The translations under genes were made by a program, and so were the position numbers. Of a DNA stretch of 64,000 nt, positions 56,413-64,000 are shown one piece after another. Source of the stretch: Microbacterium kyungheense (lineage in GTDB: Bacteria > Actinomycetota > Actinomycetes > Actinomycetales > Microbacteriaceae); assembly GCF_006783905.1 (NCBI RefSeq), contig NZ_VFPE01000009.1, positions 1-64,000 on the forward strand, written 5' to 3'. The notes under the pieces are model-generated. The model worked only from the letters and a program-made list of their open reading frames with translations. It ran no database searches and had not been told where the DNA came from. The first letter of the stretch is position 1. Each line of letters begins with the position of its first letter.

Positions 56413-58056
56413 GTGACCTCGACCGCCACCGCTTCCGGGCGCCCTCGCTGGCTGCTGCCCACCTTCGTCGGATACCGGCGCGAGTGGCTCCTGCCCGACA
56501 TCGTGGGCGGCCTGTCGGCCGGGGCTGTCGTGGTTCCGCAGGCGATGGCGTACGCGACGATCGCCAACCTTCCGGTGCAGGTCGGCCTCTACACGTGCAT
56601 CCTCCCGATGCTCGTGTACGCGCTGCTCGGCGGCAGCCGTGCCATGAGCGTGTCGACGACGTCCACGATCGCGACGCTCACCGCGACGACGCTTGTATCG
56701 GCGGGCGTTGCGGCGAGCGCCGACGATCCCGACGCAGCGCTCGGTTCGCTCGTGCTGCTGACACTGCTGGTGGGCGCGATCCTCCTGATCGCCTGGCTGC
56801 TGAGGCTCGGGTCGCTGGTCGAGAGCATCAGCGGCGCCACCGTGCTCGGTCTCAAGATCGGCGTCGGCGCGACGGTCGCGGTCGGCCAGTTGCCGAAGCT
56901 GCTCGGCGAGACGGGCAACGTCTCGGGTGAGGGTTTCATCAATTCCCTGGTCGCGGTCGGCAAGGCCCTGGACAGCGTCAACCCGCCCACCGTCGTGCTC
57001 TCGGTGGCGTCGATCCTGGTGCTGGTCCTGCTGCAGCGGTTCGCGCCGCGCGTGCCGGGGACGCTCATCGTCGTCGTCGGTGGGATCCTGCTCAGCGCGT
57101 TCACCGGGATGACCGCGGCCGGGGTGGCGCTCATCGACCCGGTGCCGTCGGGGTTCCCGCTCCCGTCCCTCCCCGACTTCACGCACCTGCCCGAGCTGGT
57201 GCCCGGCGCGCTCGCGATCGCCATCATGGCGTTCCTGGAGTCCGCGGCCGTGGCCCGCGGCATCCGCAAGGCGACCGAGCCGCAGGTCGACAGCAACCAG
57301 GAGCTCTTCGCGACCGGCGCCGCCAACGTCGTCGGCTCGTTCTTCACGACGATGCCTGCGGCAGGCGGGTTCTCGCAGAGCGCGGTCAACCAGAACGCCG
57401 GGGCGAAGACGCTGCTGTCGACGATCGTCACGGTGGCGCTGGCGATCCTGGTGGCGCTGTTCCTCGGCCCGGTGCTGAGCCTGCTGCCGCAGGCGACGCT
57501 CGCAGCCATGGTGTTCGTCGCCGTCATGGGGCTCATCAACATCCCCGAGCTCGTGCGCTGGGCGCGCATCAGCCGGATCGACTTCTGGATCGCGCTCGTC
57601 GTCGCGCTCATCGGCCTGTCGGCCGGGCTGCTCCCCGCCGTCGCCATCGGCGTCGTCATGACGCTCGTGCTCGTCCTGCGCGAGGTGAACATCCCCAAGC
57701 TCGACATCACGGGCCGTGAGGGCGACGCCCTTGCCGTGCACCTCGGGCGCGGCCTGTACACGGCCAACGCGGCCGAGAACGCCCGGGCGATCGTCGCCCT
57801 GGCGACGAGCCAGACGCCGCCCGTCGATGCCGTCGTGCTCGACGTCGAGCGGCTTGACATCGTCACCGTCACGATCCTCGACGCGCTCGAGGACCTCGAC
57901 CGCGAGCTGACTCAGCTGGGCATCGTGCTGCACCTGGTGCGGCTTCCCGAGAAGGCCACGGCCATCGCGCGCAAGACCCCGTGGTTCGAGGGACTCGAAC
58001 GGGCGGGCCGCGTGCACGACACCGTCGACGAGGGTCTCGCTGCCGCGTCGGTGTGA
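56413..58056 (+). CDS. SulP family anion transporter with STAS domain
   Basis: 547 residues. PQAMAYATIANLPVQVGLY (42-60) is the standard SulP signature; about 12 helices follow, and the STAS domain is at about 440-540 (VVLDVERLDIVTVTILDAL). It conforms more closely to the family than the SulP at 37460 and is more likely to transport sulfate. GTG start, 47 bases from the divergent cardiolipin synthase. Confidence 0.92.
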   Translation: MTSTATASGRPRWLLPTFVGYRREWLLPDIVGGLSAGAVVVPQAMAYATIANLPVQVGLYTCILPMLVYALLGGSRAMSVSTTSTIATLTATTLVSAGVAASADDPDAALGSLVLLTLLVGAILLIAWLLRLGSLVESISGATVLGLKIGVGATVAVGQLPKLLGETGNVSGEGFINSLVAVGKALDSVNPPTVVLSVASILVLVLLQRFAPRVPGTLIVVVGGILLSAFTGMTAAGVALIDPVPSGFPLPSLPDFTHLPELVPGALAIAIMAFLESAAVARGIRKATEPQVDSNQELFATGAANVVGSFFTTMPAAGGFSQSAVNQNAGAKTLLSTIVTVALAILVALFLGPVLSLLPQATLAAMVFVAVMGLINIPELVRWARISRIDFWIALVVALIGLSAGLLPAVAIGVVMTLVLVLREVNIPKLDITGREGDALAVHLGRGLYTANAAENARAIVALATSQTPPVDAVVLDVERLDIVTVTILDALEDLDRELTQLGIVLHLVRLPEKATAIARKTPWFEGLERAGRVHDTVDEGLAAASV

Positions 58057-58071
58057 ACCCGGCCCGGACAT

Positions 58072-58109
58072 GACGAGGGGGTGGATGCCGCGGCATCCAC
58101 CCCCTCGTC
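58072..58109. terminator. Perfect 38-base palindrome, bidirectional terminator
   Basis: GACGAGGGGGTGGATGCCG and its exact complement abut with no loop, between the convergent SulP and sulfatase genes. As RNA it must form a stem of about 17 pairs with a tight turn. Confidence 0.78.
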
Positions 58110-58117
58110 TGCCCGTG

Positions 58118-60439
58118 TCAGTCGCTCGCGAGCTTCGCGGCGAACTCCCTCTCGATATCGATGTAGTGATCGTCTGCGACGTCGTAGACCACCTCGTGGA
58201 TCTCGCCGCCGGTGAAGGCGAACCGGTTGGGATAGGCGATCGTCACGGTGTCGCCGGAGTCGTATCCGACGCTCAGACCTTCGCCGGTCAGGGCGTAGCG
58301 GCCGAGCTGCGTGCGGATGTCGGCGGAATCCACGGCCTGGTCGTCCACGTAGAGCGTCAACGTGCCGAGGGCCTCGCCATGCTCGCCATGGCCCTTCTTC
58401 TCGAACCCGACCCCGACGACGTGGCGGCCCTCGGAGGGCGCGCCGGTGGTGACGCGCTGCTCGGGTGGGATGCCGAGGAAGTTGTACACGAACGACAGCT
58501 CGCCGTCCTTCACGTACAGGCTGTAGCCGCCGAAACGCGACCCCTGCGCGACGATGACACCCTCCGTATCGGAGGTGAAGTCGACGTCGGCGAGGATCTT
58601 GAACGACACCTGCTGCGTACGCGCGGCGAGTTGCTCCTGCACCTCGGTCGTGCCGGGGTAGTAGATGTAGCGGCCGTCGACGGGCACGGGCAGGTGGTAC
58701 TCGAGCTTCACGAGCTCGGGGACGCTGAGGTCGTTCAGCGGGAGCACACCGTACTTGTGCGCCTCTTCGAGCCAGAGCGCGGTGAGCTCCTCGAGCTTCT
58801 CAGGATGCTCGGTGGCGAGGTCGTGCGCCTCTGAGCGGTCCTCGTCGACGTGGAACAGCTGCCAGCGGTCCTTGTCGAAGTTCCCGAGGCCGATGGGAAT
58901 CGGCCCGTGTTCGGCGACGGCCTTCCACCCCTTGTGCCAGATACCTCGGGTGCCGGCGAGTTCGTAGTACTGGGTCTCCTTCTTCGTCGGCGCATCGCCG
59001 CTGTCGAAGGTGTAATTCATGGAGACACCGGGCATCGGTGTCTGCTCGACGCCGTCCACGACGGAAGGCGCCGTGACGCCGCAGGCCTCGAGGATCGTCG
59101 GCACGATGTCGGTGCAGTGGTGGTACTGATCGCGCACCTCGCCCTTCGCGGCGATGCCGGCCGGCCAGTGGATGATCAGCGGATCGGCCGAGCCACCCGC
59201 ATACGAGTACCGCTTGAACATGCGGAACGGCGTCGAGAAGGCCACGGCCCACCCGGTCGGATAGTGGTTGTAGGCCTCGGGGCCGCCGAGCTCGTCGATC
59301 ATCTCGAGGTTGTGCGCGACGTCGTCGGGGTAGCCGTTGAAGAAGAGGTTCTCGTTGACCGAGCCGCTGGGGCTTCCCTCACCCGAGGCGCCGTTGTCGG
59401 CCGCGTAGATGATGAGGGTGTTTTCGAGCTGTCCCGACTTCTCGAGATGGTCGATGACGCGGCCGACCTGGGCGTCGGTGTACTCGCTGTACCCCGCGAA
59501 GACCTCGGCCATGCGGCTGAACAGCCTCTTCTCTTCGTCGCTCAGCTCGGCCCAGGGTCGCACCGCGTCGCCGGGCGAGAACGTCCCCTCCGTCATCGGG
59601 TTGATCTCGGTGAGTTCGGTGCCCTCGGGCAGGATGCCGCGCTCGATCATGCGCGGCAGCACCCACTCGCGATAGGCCTCATAGCCGTCGTCGAAGACAC
59701 CCTTGTACTTGTCGATGTACTCCTGAGGCGCGTGATGGGGGGCGTGGTTCGCGCCGGGGCAGAACCACAGGTACCAGGGCTTGTCGGGGTTTGACTGCTT
59801 GGTGTCGCGCAGCATCCGGATCGCCTGGTCGGCGAGGTCCTTCGACAGGTGGTAGCCGTCCTCGGGCATGTAGGGCTGATCGATGTAGTGGTTGTCGACG
59901 GCGAGGTCGGGGTACCACTGGTTCGTCTCGCCGCCGATGAACCCGTAGAACCGGTCGAACCCCTGACCGAGCGGCCACTCGCTCCGATCCGAGCCGCTGG
60001 AGAGGGCGTTGACCGGCACGTTGTGGTTCTTGCCCACCCAGTAGGTCGACCACCCCGCGTCGCGGAGGATGCGTGCGATCGACGCGTTCGACTTCGGGAT
60101 GTGCCCGCTGTAGCCCGGGAAGCCGACCGCCGACTCGGAGATCGTCGCGAAACCGTTCTGGTGATGCGTGCGACCGGTGAGGAAGGTGGACCGCGTGGGC
60201 GAGCAGAGCGATGTCGTGTGCCACTGCGAATACGTCAGACCGTTGTCGGCAAGGCGCTGAAGGGTCGGCATCTTGATCCGCCCGCCGTACGGCTCCCATG
60301 CCGCAAGGCCGGTGTCGTCGTAGAGGACGACGAGGACGTTCGGCGCATCCTTCGGCGCCTTCGTCAGCTCGTAGGCGCCCCAGTCAGGCGTCGAGTCGCG
60401 GATGTCGAGTTCGATCTTCCCCTGGAAATCGCGAGGCAC
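58118..60439 (-). CDS. Arylsulfatase (type I, formylglycine-dependent)
   Basis: 773 residues. The maturation motif CSPTR (Cys79-Arg83) becomes formylglycine and TGR follows. Metal-binding Asp41-Asp42 sit in VLYDDTG, and ADNGASGEG is the late metal/substrate motif. The C-terminal 150 residues look like a jelly-roll accessory domain. No signal peptide, so it probably acts inside the cell on sulfate esters. The GTG start is chosen for its AAGGAG site; a longer frame has none. The formylglycine-generating enzyme is not in this window. Confidence 0.92.
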   Translation of the reverse strand: MPRDFQGKIELDIRDSTPDWGAYELTKAPKDAPNVLVVLYDDTGLAAWEPYGGRIKMPTLQRLADNGLTYSQWHTTSLCSPTRSTFLTGRTHHQNGFATISESAVGFPGYSGHIPKSNASIARILRDAGWSTYWVGKNHNVPVNALSSGSDRSEWPLGQGFDRFYGFIGGETNQWYPDLAVDNHYIDQPYMPEDGYHLSKDLADQAIRMLRDTKQSNPDKPWYLWFCPGANHAPHHAPQEYIDKYKGVFDDGYEAYREWVLPRMIERGILPEGTELTEINPMTEGTFSPGDAVRPWAELSDEEKRLFSRMAEVFAGYSEYTDAQVGRVIDHLEKSGQLENTLIIYAADNGASGEGSPSGSVNENLFFNGYPDDVAHNLEMIDELGGPEAYNHYPTGWAVAFSTPFRMFKRYSYAGGSADPLIIHWPAGIAAKGEVRDQYHHCTDIVPTILEACGVTAPSVVDGVEQTPMPGVSMNYTFDSGDAPTKKETQYYELAGTRGIWHKGWKAVAEHGPIPIGLGNFDKDRWQLFHVDEDRSEAHDLATEHPEKLEELTALWLEEAHKYGVLPLNDLSVPELVKLEYHLPVPVDGRYIYYPGTTEVQEQLAARTQQVSFKILADVDFTSDTEGVIVAQGSRFGGYSLYVKDGELSFVYNFLGIPPEQRVTTGAPSEGRHVVGVGFEKKGHGEHGEALGTLTLYVDDQAVDSADIRTQLGRYALTGEGLSVGYDSGDTVTIAYPNRFAFTGGEIHEVVYDVADDHYIDIEREFAAKLASD

Positions 60440-60561
60440 AGGGCTCTCCTTCGTTGACGTGTCGAGGGCACCCGGAGCCCCCACCTCGGACCCTATTGGG
60501 GATGCCGGGACCGCGGGAGAGACTCACGGACGATTCACCGATCCGTCGCCGTGCGGCGTGG

Positions 60562-61077
60562 TCAGTGCGTGACGAACGCCTTCAGCAGGATGAGGATCAC
60601 GCCGAACGACGCCGCGATGAGGGCGCCGAGCAGGCGCGCGGCGAACCTCGGCCGCCAGCGCCCGACCGCGATCCAGCCGAGCACCGCCAGCAGGATCGTG
60701 TTGACGATGAGCGCCGCCCAGTTGGCGACCACGTCGGGAATGACGTGAGAGGTGCCCAGGAACAGGATGACGACAGGCACGACGCTCGCCACGAGCAGCC
60801 CCGAGGACTCCCGGGCCGCGAATGCCAGACTCCCGGCGGGCGACGCCTTGCCGCGGGACTCGGCGAGGCGCGCCACGGCGCCGGCGTACACGTGCGCGGC
60901 GTAGAAGACCAGAACGGTGACGATGACCGTGACGAGCACTTCGAAAGACGCTCCTCTGCCGGCGACGACGATCATGCCCGAGACCAGGATGAGGCCGTAG
61001 ATCGCCTCCTCCGTCATCAGGATCGGCAGCAGCGACGGGGAGGTGCCCGTCTCGTCGCCGAGATCCTCCTCGCTCAT
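60562..61077 (-). CDS. Multi-pass membrane protein coupled to the P-type ATPase
   Basis: 171 residues with about five helices (22-40, 47-66, 95-115, 120-140, 150-168). No family recognised. Its ATG overlaps the ATPase stop codon (ATGA), so it is translated with it and could be an accessory subunit. No metal-binding motif was seen. Confidence 0.75.
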   Translation of the reverse strand: MSEEDLGDETGTSPSLLPILMTEEAIYGLILVSGMIVVAGRGASFEVLVTVIVTVLVFYAAHVYAGAVARLAESRGKASPAGSLAFAARESSGLLVASVVPVVILFLGTSHVIPDVVANWAALIVNTILLAVLGWIAVGRWRPRFAARLLGALIAASFGVILILLKAFVTH

Positions 61078-63788
61078 GAGGCCCCAGCCTGTCGCCGGTG
61101 CCGCGAGCGCCGCAGCAGCTTCTCGAGCTCGATGAACACCGGCACCAGCAGCGACAGGCCCAGGCAGATGAGCCACTCGTTCCCGGTCAGCGACGTCGTG
61201 CCGACGAGGCGCTGCAGGAAGCCGATCTCGACCGCCGCGACGGTCAGCGCCAGCGGGATCGCCAGCCACTTGACCGCGACCAGGATCGGCGCCGTCAGGC
61301 CCGACTCCGGATCGCGGCGCATGACCAGTCCGCCGAAGATCGACCCGAGGGCCGCGACCACGAACGCCATCGTGACCGGCGCGTTCGGCGCGGTGGAGCT
61401 CAGCTGGTCGGGGTGGATCAGCAGCGGGATGAGCGTCGTGATGAAGATGAGTCCACCGTAGATGAACCACAGCACCACCGCACCGCCGTTCGCGATGGTC
61501 TTCTTCGGATCGCGCGGCGGCTTCTGCATGATGCCGTCGGGTGCGGGATCGAGCAGGATCACGATGACCGGGAAGATCGCGATGAAGAAGTTGAGGAACA
61601 GCACCATGATCGGCGTGAGGGGCACGCCGTCATTGATGTCGAACAGGCTCGCGACGAGGAACAGCAGCACGAGCGAGAACAGCTGCGACATCTGGAACCG
61701 CACATAACTGACGATCTTGTCGTAGATCGCGCGGCCCAGGCGCACGGCCGTCACGAGCGTGCCGAAGTTGTCGTCGACGAGGATCATCTTGCCGGCCTGC
61801 TTGGTCACGTCGCTGCCCGAGCCCATCGCGACGCCGATGTCGGCCTGCTTGAGCGCGGCGGCGTCGTTGACGGCGTCGCCGGTCATCGCGACGACGGCGC
61901 CGTCCTCCTGCATGAGGCGCGCGAGGCGCAGCTTGTCTTCGGGCGTCACGCGCCCGAACACGTGCAGGTGGGGAAGCTTCGCCTTGAGCTCGTCGTCCGA
62001 CATCGCCTGGATCTCGGCGCCGCTGGCCGCTCCCCCGCCGAGGCCGAGCTGATCGCCGATCGCCGACGCGGTGATGGCGTGGTCCCCGGTGATCATGCGG
62101 ACCTCGATGCCCGCCTCGCGCGCGATGCGCACCGCCTCCTTCGACGACGGCCGCAGCGGGTCGATGATGCCGACGAGCCCGGCGAGGCTGAGATCCTTCA
62201 CCTCGGCCATCGGGTCGCTGGGCACGGGGGTCCCCGGCGCGAGGCGCCGGACCGCGAACGCGAGGACGCGCAGGCCCCGCTCTGAGAGCTGCCGGTTCGC
62301 GTCGAGGATCTCCTGACGCTTCTCTTCGATGGGAGCGACCCCGTCGACGGTGAGCACCGACGAGCACCGCTCGAGCACCACGTCGGGTCCGCCTTTGACG
62401 AGCTCGACGAGCTCGGTCCCTCCGCCGGCCGCGGAGCGTTCGTGGAACGTCGCCATGAACTTGTAGGCCGAGTCGAACGGCACCTCCGCGGCCCGGGGGT
62501 ACTGGACGCGCGTGAGTGCGGCATCCGCCCCCATCTTCGCCGCGAGCACCACCAGGGCGGCCTCGGTCGGATCGCCGATCACATCGCCGTCGTCCGAGAC
62601 CGTCGCGTCGCTGCACAGCGTGAGGGCCAGCGCGAGCTGCGTGAAGTCGGGTACGGGCAGACCTGCGGCGTGGCGGATGTCACCGGTCTTCTCGTAGCCG
62701 GTGCCGCTGACGGTGAACCACTCGCCGGCGTAGTACAGCGACTCCACCGTCATCTCGTTCATCGTGAGCGTGCCGGTCTTGTCGGAGTTGATGGCGCTCG
62801 TCGCGCCGAGGGTCTCGACGTCGGTGAGGTTCTTCACGACCGCCTTGTGCTCGGCGAGCTGCCGCGAGCCGTACGACAGCATCGCCTGCACGAACGACGG
62901 CATGCCGGTCGGAATCGCCGAGATCGCCATCGAGATGCCGAGCAGGATGACCGAGGTGATCTCCTGTCCGCGCAGGAGCCCGGTGAGGATGATGACGGCG
63001 ACCGCGCCCCACGCGATCCAGCCGAGGACGCCGGTCAGCGAGTCCAGTTCGCGCTGCAGGGGCGACTTGGAGGGCTTCACCGCCGACAGCATCGACGCGA
63101 TCTGCCCCATCTGCGTGCCCATGCCGGTCGCGACCGCGACCGCGGTCGCGGTGCCGCGCGTCACCTGCGTGTTCTGGAACACCATGTTGGCGCGGTCGCC
63201 GAGCGTCGTCTCGGGATCGGCGATGACGGCGGCGTCCTTCGCGATGGGCGCGCTCTCGCCGGTGAGCGCCGCCTCCTGCGTCTCGAGCGTCGCCGAGCGG
63301 ACGATGCGGGCGTCGGCCGGCACGATGTCGCCGGCCTCGAGCGTGATGACGTCGCCCGGCACCAGCGACGTCGCATCCACCTGCAGGAGCGCGCCGTCGC
63401 GGACGACCTTCGCCTTGGGGATCTGCATCTTGGCGAGGGCGTCGACGGAGGCCTTGGCCTTCAGCTCCTGGCGTGCGCCGAGGAAGACGTTGAGGATCAC
63501 CAGCGCCCCGACGAGGATGCCGACGCTCACCTGGTTGATGAAGAGGCTGATCACGGCGACCGCGACGAGCATCACGTTCATGGGGTCGGCGAGCTGGCGC
63601 AGCGACACCTGCCACACCGACGGCGCGGGCTCGGCGGCGATCGCGTTCGGCCCGTGCTCGGTGAGCCGGCGCTGCGCCTCGGCACTCGTGAGCCCGGCAT
63701 CCCGATCGGTGCCGACGGCCGCCACGACGGCGTCGGCGTCCTGCGTGAACCAGGGCGTTTCGGTGGATCCTCCGGTGGCGGTGGTCAT
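61074..63788 (-). CDS. Cation-transporting P-type ATPase with variant M4 motif
   Basis: 904 residues, P2-like layout: cation_ATPase_N domain (15-75), actuator TGES (176-179), phosphorylation site DKTGT (Asp336), the KGGPD nucleotide site and the hinge TGDAVNDAAALK. Ten helices are expected, six of them after the hinge. The M4 ion site reads PTGMP (293-297) where calcium pumps have PEGLP and proton pumps PVGLP, and the hinge has Ala for Gly. The transported ion is therefore uncertain. Translation is coupled to the downstream membrane protein. Confidence 0.9.
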   Translation of the reverse strand: MTTATGGSTETPWFTQDADAVVAAVGTDRDAGLTSAEAQRRLTEHGPNAIAAEPAPSVWQVSLRQLADPMNVMLVAVAVISLFINQVSVGILVGALVILNVFLGARQELKAKASVDALAKMQIPKAKVVRDGALLQVDATSLVPGDVITLEAGDIVPADARIVRSATLETQEAALTGESAPIAKDAAVIADPETTLGDRANMVFQNTQVTRGTATAVAVATGMGTQMGQIASMLSAVKPSKSPLQRELDSLTGVLGWIAWGAVAVIILTGLLRGQEITSVILLGISMAISAIPTGMPSFVQAMLSYGSRQLAEHKAVVKNLTDVETLGATSAINSDKTGTLTMNEMTVESLYYAGEWFTVSGTGYEKTGDIRHAAGLPVPDFTQLALALTLCSDATVSDDGDVIGDPTEAALVVLAAKMGADAALTRVQYPRAAEVPFDSAYKFMATFHERSAAGGGTELVELVKGGPDVVLERCSSVLTVDGVAPIEEKRQEILDANRQLSERGLRVLAFAVRRLAPGTPVPSDPMAEVKDLSLAGLVGIIDPLRPSSKEAVRIAREAGIEVRMITGDHAITASAIGDQLGLGGGAASGAEIQAMSDDELKAKLPHLHVFGRVTPEDKLRLARLMQEDGAVVAMTGDAVNDAAALKQADIGVAMGSGSDVTKQAGKMILVDDNFGTLVTAVRLGRAIYDKIVSYVRFQMSQLFSLVLLFLVASLFDINDGVPLTPIMVLFLNFFIAIFPVIVILLDPAPDGIMQKPPRDPKKTIANGGAVVLWFIYGGLIFITTLIPLLIHPDQLSSTAPNAPVTMAFVVAALGSIFGGLVMRRDPESGLTAPILVAVKWLAIPLALTVAAVEIGFLQRLVGTTSLTGNEWLICLGLSLLVPVFIELEKLLRRSRHRRQAGAS

Positions 63789-63813
63789 GTGACCGACGCT
63801 ACCGACGGGGTGT

Positions 63814-64000
63814 TCACCCGTCCGGGGTGATCTTGAGGTCCTGACGCGGCACGACGATCTCGCGGATGATGAGGAGGATGGATGCCGTCACCGGCAGGGC
63901 GACCAGCACGCCTATGACGCCGCCGAGCGCGCCGCCCACCATTGCGGCGATGAGCACGAGGGCGGCGGGGATCGACACCGCGCGGTTCATGATGCGCGGG
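63814..64000 (-). CDS. AI-2E family transporter, C-terminal fragment cut by the window edge
   Basis: The last 61 codons are visible: VGGALGGVIGVLVALPVTAS is the family's glycine-rich final helices, followed by a basic tail ending KITPDG. The rest lies beyond the window. It is 25 bases upstream of the P-type ATPase on the same strand and may be co-transcribed with it. Confidence 0.78.
   Translation of the reverse strand, partial: PRIMNRAVSIPAALVLIAAMVGGALGGVIGVLVALPVTASILLIIREIVVPRQDLKITPDG

Overview
The DNA is a GC-rich (about 70%) actinobacterial chromosome segment. Codon use, frequent GTG starts, short leaderless-looking promoters and gene families all suggest Microbacteriaceae, probably a Microbacterium-like organism; this is inference, because no rRNA or other marker gene is present.

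The left 29 kb is not ordinary gene order. It is one chromosomal block written three times in alternating orientation. Copy C (16147-28966) runs straight into the unique sequence and has intact reading frames throughout. Copy B (about 3454-16126) is its reverse complement. Copy A (1 to about 3455) is a partial third copy in the same orientation as C. Copy A and the two outer edges of B carry many single-base insertions and deletions that break genes intact in C, while the middle of B (about 4985-14460) encodes proteins identical to C. The simplest reading is a fold-back artefact at a poorly polished contig end (missed hairpin adapter or template-switch chimera), not a biological amplification. 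Copy C should be treated as the real gene set, and A/B entries as duplicates.

Copy C encodes: a VOC protein / HxlR regulator / RibD-type reductase operon; a NarL-type two-component system with an unusual repeat-rich linker; an NADPH-dependent FMN reductase; a NatAB-like ABC exporter; a GH15 glucoamylase/trehalase-like enzyme divergent from a glucose-6-phosphate dehydrogenase paralogue; a small membrane protein; a second VOC protein; RraA; and an ArsR-type regulator divergent from an MFS exporter across a 57-bp operator-promoter.

The unique part (28967-64000) holds: the MFS exporter; a type III polyketide synthase - methyltransferase - flavin monooxygenase operon resembling srsABC of Streptomyces phenolic-lipid synthesis, with a UbiA prenyltransferase beside it; a nitroreductase; an N-domain-less ClpB under a recognisable HAIR (HspR) element; two SulP transporters; a GlxA-type AraC regulator; two GT4 glycosyltransferases; an AI-2E family permease / membrane protein / potassium channel series; a DUF389 protein; a run of three small SHOCT/DUF6325 stress-type genes; a TetR-controlled ABC exporter with two fused ATPase modules; a DUF559 nuclease-like orphan inside a cluster of short palindromes; cardiolipin synthase; an arylsulfatase; and a P-type ATPase coupled to a small membrane protein. 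An AI-2E permease is cut by the right edge.

No rRNA, tRNA, CRISPR array, transposase or phage gene was seen. I found no clear undescribed defence or mobile system. The most interesting points are the triple fold-back, the CCTCAATTGAGG palindrome family, the srs-like cluster with UbiA, the repeat-expanded response-regulator linker and the variant P-type ATPase.
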